From Termitomyces sp. T153 (lineage: Eukaryota > Basidiomycota > Agaricomycetes > Agaricales > Lyophyllaceae): DNA of 64,000 nt. The notes below the pieces were generated by a model that was not told where the DNA came from, made no database searches, and was given only the letters and a program-made list of their open reading frames with translations. Shown one piece after another: positions 33,951 through 46,742 of this stretch (its first letter is position 1; every line of letters begins with the position of its first letter). The position numbers were made by a program, and so were the translations under genes. Where the stretch lies: contig JACKQL020000082.1 in assembly GCA_018296165.2 (NCBI GenBank), positions 1 through 64,000 of the forward strand, given 5' to 3'.

Positions 33951-36152
33951 TTTGTAATAGCACTAGCTGTGAGTCCCCCAATGAGTCCCTCCAGGCCAGC
34001 CCTCAGGCAATGTTGTATGACCCAGACAGGAGTGGAAGAGACCTGTATAAGCTCAAAGGCCATAAGACTATACTTCTTGCTCTGGTTCAATTTTAAATTA
34101 GCAACTTGCAATTTGCCAGACAAGGTGGGGAATAATGAATGAGGTGACCAGACAGATTTGAGGGGATGCTTAGGAAGGGAGCAATCAATGTGTAACCAGA
34201 GAAGATTAATATAGTAATGAGAGAAGTCATGATGGTATTAGAAAATGGTCTGGAAAGAACTGTGGGCAGAGGAGAGGATCTAGATGTATGGGAGGCCATT
34301 TCTATAGCATTTTCTGAGAATAGAAGAGCATAGATGTACTCATCAGTAGTGATGCATGTAAGCTTGGCAAAGTGGAGGCAGGTGTGATGTTAATTGCTAG
34401 AAGTGATTGTTGTCAATGAGTTGACTATAAAGAATCTGTACAATGTACATATCCAGAAAAAGTGACAAAGTAAGCACTAAGGAACCCTAAATAAGTTTGG
34501 CCACAATGGGCATTATAGCATTACTGGATGCAAATGACAACTTGCACAAGCAGCATGCATCAGCCATCTAAGCAAAAGAAAGGACAAATGCAGGATAGTA
34601 GCATCAATCCCAACCAAGTGAAGACACATGAGGAGAACAACTGGAAAGCAATGAGTATGTACCAGTCAGCTAGGCTTGCATGGGTAGTGGCCCTGCTGGA
34701 GCTTCCACAAGTTGACAGGGAAGAAGGAATGGCCCCTCCCACACCAGTAGTGCTCTGAGTAGACAGGCACCACCAATGCCTGTAGCACCTAATCCACCTT
34801 GCAAACTTGTATCATACAAGGACAAAGAGACTATGGTCTACAAGTTCAATGAGGAATTTTATTCATAGGCTGAGGAAACTGACCAAGCCTTTCAGGGAAG
34901 GGCCAGCAAGAGTAGAGTGCAATCCAGCAAGTATGACTGATATGGAGGGTCCCATGGAAAAGGAAATCCTGCCTAGTGGATTGTCAGCATCAATGCACAC
35001 TTATCCTGTGGACAGTGGAAAGCAGCAGCAGCAAGGGAAGAAGCATGAGCTGCAAGTGGCAGATCTCACATCTGTGATCTTTCTAGAGAATTGTGCCAAC
35101 ACATGGTGCAGAGACAAATGTGTTTCACTAATATAGTTATGGTAACTATGGTCAATGGTATACTGCCTAAGCTCGACCCAGAGGACAAGAGTGACAATGG
35201 GCAATCAGACAATGATCATGATGCCAAAACACCACTTGGAGGATGACCCAAATTGAGCTGCCCTTCAACAAATTGGATTGACAGCTGTATCAAGCTCAGG
35301 AAGCAAAGTAGAAGGCAAATAAGGAGAGGGAGGCCACTGCACAGGCTGCATTACCAAAGTATGAGCATACAGAATGAAGTTCTCTGCTGTTAGAAGTCAA
35401 AATCTAAGCTGCACATAACATTGAGCACTTAAATTTATGCTTTGTAGAAGGACTGGGAGAATTCTATTACTCCCCCTTCACTGACAGAGTACGTTTTGGA
35501 GCTGAAGCCAATTGTGCTATGGAGTTTGGGTATCAGATGGACCACAAGGCAGAAGTGTCCAGAACAATGGTATTCAAGCATGCTTGGTGCAGTTTTCTAC
35601 TCAATCCACATGAGCTAACCAAGCTCTTTGATTATGTGGCCAACCTATATATACCCAAACATAGTTGGGTAGTGGGGTATATGCTACCAATTCCAGAGAT
35701 TTGCATCCAACCCCAAGGCCACACTGCAGGACCATGACAAGTCATAATGACTGACAAGAGGTATCACAAGCTGCCTAATCCAGTTGAGACCATGGCTGAT
35801 AGGGAGTTATTGTTTACCTTGACCTTCCCTGAAAAATATGAATCTGGTCTAAAAGGGGGGCCTGTTACAATGCAGTGCCTTATAGTGCTCAGAAGATAGA
35901 GGGTGACATAGTCATGCATATAATCACACCTTAGTTACATTACATAAATTTGAGTCCTTTTTTTCTTGTTATTATGCATAACACAAAATTCTATTTTGAA
36001 ATAAGCCACAAGTTAGAATACAATAGACAGATTACAAGAGGCTATTGCAGAGTAGTAAAAAGCTTGGTATGAGCTTATCCAACAACATTGAACCAGAGAT
36101 CGATCAACTAGAAACTTTTATCAATGATGGTAAAACATGACATCCATTTGTT
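33951..36152. other. CpG-depleted repeat relics, no gene
   Basis: Plus-strand fragments at 34,528-34,758, 34,807-35,136 and 35,519-35,737 look like broken coding text of an old element (the last reads GYQMDHKAEVSRTMVFKHAW) but match nothing I recognise. CpG stays very rare until about 36.1 kb, where laccase begins. Confidence 0.4.
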
Positions 36153-38462
36153 TTATGCTAGGTTGCCATCAGGATTGGCAACATCAAAACTGGGGCACAG
36201 TGTGTCCCAAGCTGCTAGATATATAGATAAGCAGCAATTATGGACAATAGGATGATTATTCATACATGGAGGATTAAATTTGGCAACATCTGGCACATCT
36301 TCGGCAAATACAATGGCAAGACCACTAGAAAGAGCATGGTGAAAAGACAATAAAAATAGAAAGTCAGAACATACAGTTCTAGATGCCAATCAATATGGCT
36401 ATGAAATAATGGTTAGAGGAATTTGGAAGAAGAGTTAGCAGTCAACAAACCAATGGAAGATCCATGGCCCAGGATTGTCTGTTGTAAACCGGATTGTCAC
36501 ATTGTCAGTAGTTGCTCCACCCGTAGAAACAACATCACGCCGAATCTGTCAGGAAAAGATTAAAATATGCCAAATTTTAAGGAAGATTGAAGGATACGAC
36601 ATACAGGATTGACAAAGTTGTATGTGGAATTACCAGCACTTCGAACAACAGAAAAAGCGTGCTATGCGACGGAAAACCAGCATCAGTGTTGAACAAATAG
36701 ATGAAAGATCATATATACCCCATGGAGATGGAAAGGATGCTGTAAGAGGAAAAAGTCGCTGAAAGTTCATAGGATAGTAGGTCATAGACTTACAGGAGCT
36801 CCAACCGTCCCACCTGGAATGGAAACTTCGATTACCTTGTTCCGAGGCAATGTGTATATAGTTCCGACTGGAAAAAGGTCCTGAGCCTTTTTTGCACCAC
36901 TCAGAATCTGGAGCAGGACAGGCACTGTTGGAGGAATGTAGACAGCCCCATTGACAATGAATTTGAGGATATCAAAGTTGGCAACTATGTCAAGGTTTAG
37001 AGAGACATCGGCAGCTCCAACAATGGGAACACCGGGCGCAGCAGGGCTGACAAGGGGATGTAGGCTTGTTTCAAGGAGTAGGTTCGAATTGGGAGCCTGG
37101 ATTGTGTTGGGTGATCTGATAGGGGCATCCTGATATCGCAGGATGGCAGAATTTGCACCTCCATCGAAACCACTGAATGCAGTGGAATTGCTGGGCTTGG
37201 CACGTATCCAATAATTGTCAACGCTCTGGTTGGCTTTCAGAACGAAAGAATAGCGTTGGCCGGCGAAGATTTGTATCGAATCAACAGTCAAAGGTTGCAT
37301 ATTGACTCCGTCAGCTTCTATTACTGTCTAAGGAGTGTAAAGAGGTCAGATACCCGGTTATATGTCACAAACATTGAACTCGCCATTGTGTGCTTATCAA
37401 TAGAGAAGACATAATTTGCCTCACATGAGATAGCAATAAGACGGAAACGATATCTCAGGTCCTTACGGACCGATATCACCGCAAGAGGTGATGGATAGCC
37501 ACCGGGGTAGCGACCTTTTCCGTTGATCAGCGTAGAATTAGCTATAGGAATAATACCAGCTGAGGGGGCAGGCGTATGGTACCTTTGATTCGTGGTCATT
37601 AGAAAAATGATTGAATTAAATTTGAGTGTACGTACCAGTCAGCAAGTGTGATGACCGTATCATCTTTGTATTGTTAATCGATGAAGATATCCATTGCTAG
37701 CATTTATGGTAACTAACCGTCATCGATGTCATATCTGATAAGATTGATTGGATAAATGCTTGAACATCAAGGCTTGAACTTACTCTTGTCTATGAGGGTC
37801 CATGGGATCATAAACAACCAATGCTCCCCGAAGACCGTCACAATACTGAGTTGCTAATGGACAATTAAGTAAATATCATTTTTCTAAGACATTCTAAGAC
37901 ATACAATAATGGGAATGGTACCAGAATGTTCCAGCCTGATCCGGAACTTTGAAATCGTAGAGGAATGATTGACCAGGAATGATAGGGCACTGAGTTACAC
38001 CGACTGGGCCGTCAGCCCAAGGGGTTCCCGACTGGAATAAACCATGCCAGTGCTAAGAGGGCTCAATAAGTCCAAGGCAGCAAGGGAACTAAATAGTAAA
38101 GCTGACAATGCTTGTCCCTCTGACCATCGAACTGTCGGTGAGAGAGTTGATGACATTGAGTTTGAAATTGGCACCCTTTAAAACTCAGTATGGCATTAGC
38201 GAGACATGGATATGGTTAACCTTGAACCCGGCGATGAGAGGACCGGGAAAACTTCCACTTGCTGCAGTTTTTCCAGCTAGCACTGTCCTAAAAAGCATTC
38301 TTAATGCTCATACTTGGTGAACAATGAGAGCTGGTGAGCATACGATCTACTAAAGCCATCAGGAGAAATGACTTTGTTTACAATGTGTAGATCGGACGTT
38401 GGATCGATCCGCCCATATGCTATGGGGAGAAGGGATAGCAGAAGAATGGTGAGAGGATACAT
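36153..38462 (-). CDS. Laccase (multicopper oxidase, EC 1.10.3.2 type)
   Basis: Fifteen exons: 38462-38344, 38287-38221, 38175-38107, 38052-37905, 37853-37784, 37734-37718, 37663-37636, 37582-37384, 37327-36794, 36739-36719, 36661-36605, 36545-36451, 36398-36375, 36324-36266, 36214-36153; 522 aa, the usual size. Secreted copper enzyme oxidising phenols with reduction of O2 to water. Signal peptide is residues 1-17 ([17 protein letters not shown]).
Copper motifs: L1 HWHGLFQSG (86-), L2 WYHSHYSTQYCDG (129-), L3 HPFHLHG (418-424), L4 HCHIDWHLE (474-). The residue ten past the T1 Cys475 is Leu, the class usually linked with mid-range redox potential. L2 has Tyr where Leu is usual. One intron (37,383-37,328) starts GC instead of GT. 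A TATA-like TTTATATGG lies about 60 bp before the ATG. Confidence 0.93.
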
Positions 38463-38599
38463 AACGTCGCCAATTAGAATAGGGCGCTGTAATACCACTC
38501 CAAGAGCTCATTGATACCTCCATATAAATGGCTCATTTTGGGCTAAGGTCCAAATAAACGAAGCAAGGTCGAAAAATTTGATGGTTCAAAAAAGGGGTA

Positions 38600-39800
38600 C
38601 TTCGGTATCTTGATATATTCCGGCCTGACTGCCATTACGAAGAACGAAATGAGGAGATCAGCATTGAACATGAGTTCACGGAGCGATATGTCAGAAAGAA
38701 GACAAATCCAGAGCATGGAACATGTAACATATTGCTTCATCACCGTTCTAACTGATATGACATAACGAAATGGGGTTTTGTCCACAGTCTATGAGAGTTT
38801 ACGGATTATTTTGGAATTTTGGAATTTTTAATGCGATCCAAAACAATCAGACTCTCAAACGATTGATCTAGAACTATATATGAGTTTTGTGAATCAGATC
38901 TATCCAGGATCACATGTCAAGTAGCCATGATCAACACCGAAGAGGACAATCCATGAGGATGTGTGATGATCAAAAAGTCACCGAGCAAATGGCTGAACTT
39001 CACGCACCAGGTAAGTAGGAATGTCAAGTCCGACAGAACGTTACAGCATATACTGGAATCACTTTGGCGTGGAAACACTTTATGTAACATGTCGGGCTCC
39101 ATCACCGCTCTAACTGATGATAACGAAATGGGGTTGCGTCCACTTGGATCTTTATCATGACGAGAAGATAAATTTATGGTGCGATTTTGATCAGAAGCGA
39201 TAAGTAATGTGGAATATTGATTGTGGCTGCCGGACAGCTTCTGTTTTGGGTATGGTGAAACAGTCCATCAACAAACTTTCTGATGGTGGAGGATGGGCGT
39301 CACCCGTCAAATTGTTCGTTGATGTATGGACCCCTGCGGTGATTTGATATATCCGACCTGACTGCCTTATACTTATACCACGAAGTGTTCTGGATATGTG
39401 GGAAGAAGAACAAATTTCCAGAAGAGCCAGCGTGAAATCACTTCATGTAACCTGTCGGACTCCATCACCGCTCTAACTGATGTTAACGAAAATAGAATTT
39501 CGTCCACTTGGATCTTTGTCATGGTGAAATGACGAATTTATGATGCGATTGTGATCAGAAACGACCAGATTCAAGTGATGTGAAATCCATTGACCATACT
39601 CCCAGACTGTGGTGATTATGATCCACATAGAATTAGAAGAATGAGCGGAGTTGTGAATCGGAACTACCCGGGACTATGTAAAGTAGTCATGTCAACCACC
39701 AAAGAGGAAAACACTCATGAGGATGTGTGATGATCTAGAATTCACCCAACAAATAGTTCAGGCATGAGCTAGGGGTGTTAGGTCCTCTCACAAAACCTTT
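38600..39800. repeat. ~362 bp direct repeats in the laccase-P450 intergenic region
   Basis: A core reading CATCACCGCTCTAACTGATG, then TAACGAAATGGGG and CGTCCAC, occurs at 38,738, 39,100 and 39,463, spaced 362 and 363 bp. Flanking pieces recur too: CCTGACTGCC at 38,625 and 39,358, ATGTAACATGTCGG-type sequence before copies two and three, and CATGAGGATGTGTGATGATC at about 38,952 and 39,717. Unit interiors differ, so the array is old or mosaic. It occupies the upstream regions of both divergent genes. Confidence 0.8.
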
Positions 39801-40597
39801 GTTAAAACGCAGATATATGATTTCTATAATAAGGCAAAATTACACCTTTCAATAAGAATATGTTGTAATGATACTGTTATGAAGTGACAGTTAGGAGCGA
39901 AGACCCTTTAACATGAAGTGCAAATGAATGTAGACTCAGATTGGTTGACAGATGCTCTAATTTTCTCTGATTGGATTCTAACTGAATCAAGCAGCTTTGA
40001 GTTTTTGCCATTCAATAGGCAAGTTTAAAATCTCACCATTCAGCCAATATTTTGATTCTCATGTATGGAATGTTTATATGGACCATTGCAAACAAAGTAT
40101 GTCTGAGATCTATGTAATAATAAACAATTGGTTGAACACTCGCATAATCAATATATTTTTCAAAATCTGACAATAGAGCTACAAGCTATGGACTGGGCTT
40201 TTTGCATGGGCCTTGTATCTCTTGCTAAGACCCTAACTGACCTCACTTTGCTTGGTTAGGTCTTTGATATTGAAACGCAGTGTTGAGATCCAGGCTTTGA
40301 TTTTTATTAACTCAGTATTGAGATACAGCCCCAACCTCACTACAAATACAAAATTTTTTCAAGGGAATATGAATCATTTTTATTTGATTCATCAAAAAAT
40401 TTGAAAGCATATACACCATAGCCAAGACACATGTCCTGGAAGAACTTATTATGAGTAGCCTCCGATCAGAAAGCACGTACCTAAGCAGGCCGAAGTACGC
40501 GCAGTTACCACAATTTCAAAAGTTGTCAATCAGTTATGGATAAGTATAGTTAGTATCTCAACGGTGTAGGTATAAACAGCGGAAGTAGCAACCCGCC

Positions 40598-42753
40598 ATG
40601 AAAACTGAGACGTTGATGGAATCTTCACTTCTTGTTGTACTAGCATCCACCGCCTTGATATTCCTCCTCTCCAGAATGGTGTCAAATAAGTCTAACCGCT
40701 TGCCACCAGGGCCACCAGCAGACCCTGTAATAGGACATGTTCGATTAATACCTCCGGGTGGACAAGATATGTTCTTCTATGAACTCGGGAAAACTTATGG
40801 TTAGTTTGTCCACTTGGAGCAGTACGTTATTCCGTGTATCTCAGCTATATCTTATTAGGCGACGTGGTGCACCTCAAGATCATGAGTCAATCGATCATAG
40901 TCCTCAACAGTGCTGAAGCAGCTGATGATTTACTCACCCGGCGCAGTGCAATCTATAGCGATAGGCCGAGGTTTCCACTTATTGAAATGTAGATGAGTCT
41001 TCTACACCGTTCGGAAGCTCCGCATCTCTGCTTTCCTAGTCTAGGCATGTCGGATGCCTTGTTGTTCACAAAATACGGCAAGGACTTCCGTCTTCAACGA
41101 AGGATGATCCAGCAGCATTTCACTAATGCGAAGCGTTCGCACCATCATCCAGTCCAGACTCGAGAGGCTCGTGTTCTTGCCCAAAACCTTCTTCGTATGC
41201 CTGAAAACTGGGAAAAATGTTTGTTGCGGTGGGCTTCATGCAACAGTCTTCTCGAGATGACTCGTTCAATGCGGCTGTTATAGCTTCTCCACATCTATTA
41301 TCAGTCAGGTTAGCTATGGACATCAGATAGTCTCTGAGGATGATCAATACCTCAAGATTTCTCAAGAATGCTGTCAGAAAGCCAATGAACTAGGTCCACT
41401 CGGCATCACACCAATTGATATCTTGCCACTTCGTAAGCTGCCGAAATCTCCGATTTCTTGCTCGCTTCCTTAGCTCCACTATCCATCCAAGTTCGCTTTT
41501 GCCCATCATGGTTTCCGGGTACATACTTTTCCAATGTTGCACGGAACTCTTTCCACACCTTCCAAAGACTTCGAGAATATCCGTATAATCAGATGGTAGA
41601 AATGATTGTATGTTATATCTATGAATCGAGATCCAATGGCTCCTAATGCCTTCTTCAGAGCAAAGGGACGGCTCAAGCATCCTTTTTGTACTCACTACTA
41701 GAAAACCTGGATACAAAGGGGCCAGAAGCTGCAGCAACTATCAATCAAATCCAGGCAACATCTGCAATCATCCATGTCGGTGGCACAGACACAGTGAGCT
41801 GAATATGACACTTCAATATTTATCAGCAACAGTTAAACCCGTTCTAATCATAATGTTTCAGACTTCAGGCATGCTTGCCTTTTTCATTCTGGCAATGGTT
41901 TTGTATCCTGAGTGTCAGATGAGAGCTCAGAAAGAGATTGAAACTATCATTGGGCCCAATCGTCTTCCAGAATTCTACGACAGGTCGAACCTGCGATACT
42001 TGGAGTGTGTGGTACAAGAAGTGATGCGGTATGCTGATAGTGGGCATTCAAATATTTGTTTCTTCTGATGAGATGCATAGCTGGAACCAAGCTGTCCCTA
42101 GTACGTCAAAAGCAGCGTTCCTTTACAAGAACCCACATACGAGAATTGGCATTTTAGTCGCTCCTCATAAGGTCATGGAAGATGATATTTACAGAGGGAT
42201 GTTGATTCCAAAGGGCTCTATTATCATCGCAAATATAAGGTATGCATACTTGTTTCTTTCCATGCCACCGATTGTACTATAGTGTTCACCAAATGGCCAG
42301 GGCCATGACTTTGAATGAAGCTATATATCAGGATCCTTTCACATTTGACCCCACTCGGTACTTACCTGCACCTGCTGGCAGAGGGGAACCATACAGTACC
42401 TCAAACTTTGGCTTTGGTCGAAGGTATGTCTATGATGTTGTGAGGATCCAGATATAGTACACAAAGTGGTCAGGATTTGTCCTGGGAGGTTTTTGTCAGA
42501 TGATAACCTCTGGATGTCAATTGCCACCATGCTAGCAACAGTGAACTTCTCTAAGGCACTTGATGAAGATGGTAAAGATATTATTCCTGATGCTACCACA
42601 GTCTATTCTGGGGTAACAAAGTTAGTCTTTTATTTTATTCATATTCCTGGTGTGACTATCACCTTGAACAGTCATCCAAAATCGTTCAAATGTTGTATCA
42701 AAGCTCGAAATCCAGCCGCACAGGAGGTGCTCCAGCACAGTCTTAAAAACTAG
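40598..42753 (+). CDS. Cytochrome P450 monooxygenase, intact
   Basis: Twelve exons: 40598-40799, 40859-40988, 41040-41228, 41284-41432, 41474-41607, 41659-41793, 41862-42028, 42081-42100, 42158-42239, 42301-42423, 42474-42620, 42672-42753; 519 aa. Introns are mostly 40-70 bp and include one 20 nt exon. ER membrane anchor at residues about 9-28, proline hinge RLPPGPP, I-helix VGGTDTTSG (308-316), K-helix EVMR (366-369), FDPTRYLP, heme loop FGFGRRICPGR with Cys446.
At first sight the locus looks broken (many frame changes), but every change falls at a consensus intron. Microsomal, needs P450 reductase; the substrate is not predictable. TATAAA at 40,571 is close to the ATG. It is divergent to laccase. 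CYP family not assigned. Confidence 0.88.
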
Positions 42754-43511
42754 CTATGTCAATGTAGGGTTGCCTTTATGTGACGACTGCACCATTTCCG
42801 GTAGGTATTACAGATATTTATCCAGCAGTCTCATTTTCTGTCATCAGCAAACTATTATTGAAATTTGAAGCTCGAAACCTTTGGTAGCGTAACCGTCATG
42901 TACGAGTACATACTTCCATTTTTGTATATCCTCTTTATATATCCGATGGACATTCATTTATTTCCCAAGGTATTTGATAAATAGTCGGTTCCCTATTGTG
43001 AGAGTCTAGGGCCCACGGAGGGTCAAGTTCGAACTTCCAACCACAGCCGCACGCCTGAGCAGGTGAGTCAGTTGCCTTGATCAATTCCCAATGGTAAGGT
43101 GCAGATCTATTAACACCGGAATCAGAGGCACTGAAATGATGAACTGTACTTTTCATTTCGAAGGCGGAAGAATAGTAGAAAGAGGAAAGCAGAGGGCAAC
43201 GCGAGTCTTGCTTGGTGCAATATTGGTTGGAGGAAGAAGATATTATACTGACGCTAACGCGGTCACATTCGGTGTTGCGCATGAGATTGCAGCATAAGCC
43301 TCGAATAAGATAGGCTGCACTGATTTTTGGGGAAGTGACAGCTGGAGCCAAGGTTACGTATACCTGCAATGCTAAATGCCAACGTATGCGATGACTTATA
43401 GAAGTTGACAGGGTTAAATTGTCAGCGTTCCGATATGGGGCAGTGCAGTTGTGTTTGTCCCGGGCCCCGGCCCGGCCCAATCTATCAAGCGGTTGGACTG
43501 TTCTTCTGGGC
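42754..43511. other. Intergenic between P450 and mannosidase
   Basis: Two convergent or overlapping short frames on the minus strand (42,935-43,543) show nothing recognisable. No gene called; the interval holds the upstream region of the GH92 gene. Confidence 0.5.
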
Positions 43512-46500
43512 ATGGTCGCCTTTTGGATACAAGTACTACTCATTACTCTGCCAACATGCTGTGTTCTTTCAGCGAAAAATGATGCGTATGATCACGTTGA
43601 TCTGTAAGTCTAAGTCTCCCAGACTCGACGCATCAGCGAAGGCAATAACCTCCTTCCAGGCTAATTGGAAACGGTGGCGACACACCAAATGGCTCTGGAG
43701 GGATGATTCCATCTACCGCGCCATCATTTGCAATGACACGATGGGTGGCTCAAACTCACTTGAACTACGTTTCCGTGACGCCGTACAACTGGACAGCTAG
43801 TACCATCAGTGGCTTTCAGGGAACACGACAACCGGCTATATGGATGGGGGAGAGTGGACCCGTAGTTGTGGTGCCTGGTGTGACGGAGATGGATGATTCT
43901 GATATCAAAACGACTTTTGAAGAGCGAGGTTTGAAGAAATCCCAGGGTAACGAGACAATTACACCGGCGTACTACTCCGTTGTTCTGGATGATGGTCAAG
44001 GAGGAGGAATTCTCGTTGAACAATCTGCAAGTACGTCTCTCCAATTTCATGCAGAATCTCTCTTATATCTCGATACAGCATCTCGAGTGGGCCATCTTCG
44101 TTTCACATTCACGAACCCCAGCTCCAAACCCTACATCCTCCTTGAATCTTCCCGTCCTTCGATCCTAACTTCAACACCAACGAACGTATCCTACCCCCAC
44201 GGCACCGTCTCTCTCCACGTTAGTCCCAACTCCTATGGCCAAGTGCAAGAAATCTGCGGCTCCAACTCCGAGCGACAAGACTCCATCATAACCCCCACGT
44301 CTACCCTCCCATACGTTTCCAATTTTGCGGGATACTACTGCGCCCGCTTCTCCACATCATCAACTGCGTCTACGTCCTACGGAACTATCCAGAATTCTAC
44401 TATTTACCCCCTCTCCACGTCGGCTGAAGGTCCTTTACTATCAGCCTACGCGCATTTCCCGCCACAGAGTGTAGTCGACGTCCGGATAGGGACATCCTTC
44501 ATATCTATCGACCAAGCTCGAAAGAATATAGATGCAGAGATCCCGGACGGAACGACATTGGAGCAGACGGTCGAAGGCACGAAGGCCAAGTGGGTTGAGA
44601 AGCTTGATATGTTCGAGGTAGAAGGTGCAAATGAGGAGCAAAAAGAGATTTTCTTCACCGGTATCGCTCATGCGTTGCAGGTATCTTCTTTCCCTTTTCA
44701 CTTGACTTCGTACATCGAAGGTGAACTGATATAGATTGCAGTACCCATACGAGCAACATGAACAAGGACGTTACTACTCTGGATACGACGGGAAGATCCA
44801 TGAAGGCGAGTCGTATACTGGATACTCGATATGGGATACCTACAGGGCGGAATGGGCGTTTTTGATACTCTTTGCACCTGAACGGCTCCAGGGGATGATC
44901 ACGAGTATGTTGGCTGATTATACTCAAGTACGCTCGTTCATCTGCGCTCTCTTTGACATCCTTATGAAATGAAACGCAGGGTGGCTGGTTACCCATGTGG
45001 AAGAATGTCGTCGGTGGGCTCTACCCGTTCTTTCTCATACACCCGCTAACCGATGCCTGGTTTATTAAGAAACCAACATCATGGTGCGTCTCTTTCCTCT
45101 TTCTCCGTTACCTCCTCTGTTACCCTGACTCTCAGAAAAATAACTGACCTAGGTCGCAACGCACGCAGACTCCCTTATAGCTGAGGCAGTCGTCAAAGGT
45201 GTAACCGGATTTGATACGGAACTTGCATGGGAAGCGGTATGGAAGGATGCGACTGTTCCTCCGAAAGAGGATTTCACGACGTCGTAAGTTTCTTACCTCC
45301 CTCTTCATAGGGTAGGGATTCAAAAGTCGAACTGTGCTAACGTTGCTGCGCGGATGTAGGTACTTCGACCGAGAAGAGGTAACCTATCTCTATATAAAAA
45401 TCAAATACTCGACTTAATGTTTACTGGGGGCATAGAACGTCGATTACGAAGTCCGTGCGGGTCTTAGTTCCTCATACGCTCAAAAAGGGTGGGTGGCGGA
45501 CGATATTCATTCGGAGAGTGCTTCTAGGACGCTTGATTACGCTTGTATGCGTCCAATTACCGTTCAAATTACCCCCCTTTCCTAACTTCACGCTTAGATG
45601 ATGACTATGCAGCATACAAACTCGCCTCAGCCTTGGGAAAACCCTCAAATATAATGGACTTCCTACTCGAACGTTCGCTGCGGGCCCCGTTTACAATCTT
45701 CAACCCTGACACGGGGTTTATGGAAGCCAGAAATGCAGATGGGACATGGGCGGGAGAGGATCATGGATGGACGGAAGGTTGGTTGACGTTTTTGGCTCCT
45801 TCGTTGGGTACCGCATTTACCCTCTCTTTTCTTGTGGCATGAAGGCGACAAATGGGCGTACTCTTTCGACGTTGTACACGATATACCTGGGCTCATTGAG
45901 AAGCGGGGTGGAAATGAGAGTTTTGTGAGAAGTCTGGATGAACATTTTGACGGGGGACACAATGATCATACTAACGAGGTGTGTATACCCCTTTCTCATT
46001 TCGTATCACCGTACTAAAAGGAAATTCAATGTGATACCAGCCGTCTCACCATATACCCTACCTCTACGCTCTCGCAGGCGCCGCATACAAGACTCAGCTC
46101 CGCGTTCGTGAGATCGCGCAGATGAATTATAACAACACGCCCAACGGGTTATCGGGGGTACGTCTTTATTCTCGCTACGCCAACGCGTGTTCAATGTTCT
46201 TGGCTACCAGAATGAAGATTGCGGGCAAATGAGCGCGTGGTACATCTTCAGCGCGATGGGATTTTACCCCGTCAACCCCGTGTCGGGCGAATACATCGTT
46301 GGGTCGTATGTCCCTCCCCTCCTTTTCTACGCTGTTCTGCTGACCCTTCTCAGACCCTTCTTTGACAAAATCACGATCCACCTCCCTCCACGTCCAGGAC
46401 ACAAGGGTGATAAGTGGAGGAAACTAACCATTACTGCACTTGGCGCGCCTACAAAACCATATATCAAATCCCTGACAATTAATGGGCGGAGAGTGGACGT

Positions 46501-46742
46501 GCCGGTGATAAGGCACGAAGATATCATGGATGGTGGGGAAGTTGTGTTTGAGATGAGTGAACGGGTGGAGCAGTGGGGGAACACGAATTTTTCCGTGAGT
46601 TATACTTATCTTTTTTTGCAGGGGTGTGCTAATGAACAACTTTTGGGGCGGATAGGAACAACAAGCGCTCATGGGTGGTGAGGAGACACATGAGCCGGTT
46701 GTGGCGGATTCTATCTGGGCAACGCAGCATGTTGAACTCTAA
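43512..46742 (+). CDS. Glycoside hydrolase family 92 alpha-mannosidase, secreted
   Basis: Fourteen exons: 43512-43603, 43660-44680, 44742-44927, 44980-45013, 45070-45083, 45153-45283, 45360-45378, 45436-45544, 45598-45777, 45845-45978, 46041-46157, 46211-46305, 46354-46594, 46656-46742; 819 aa. Calcium-dependent inverting exo-mannosidase family acting on alpha-mannosides of glycoproteins or cell walls. Signal peptide residues about 1-21 (MVAFWIQVLLITLP...), then IGNGGDTPNGSGGMIPSTAP, GFQGTRQPAIWMGESG, YSIWDTYRAEW, ADSLIAEAVVKG and the family hallmark NEDCGQMSAWYIFSAMGFYP (from residue 680).
The start at 43,512 is chosen because it gives the signal peptide; an upstream in-frame ATG (43,419) would bury it. 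Exon 5 is only 14 nt and exon 7 19 nt. All motifs are intact. Confidence 0.92.

Noticed and set aside
40859..42423. P450 as a pseudogene because of stops and frame changes
   Set aside because: Every interruption coincides with a short GT-AG intron; twelve exons close in phase to 519 aa with all key motifs.
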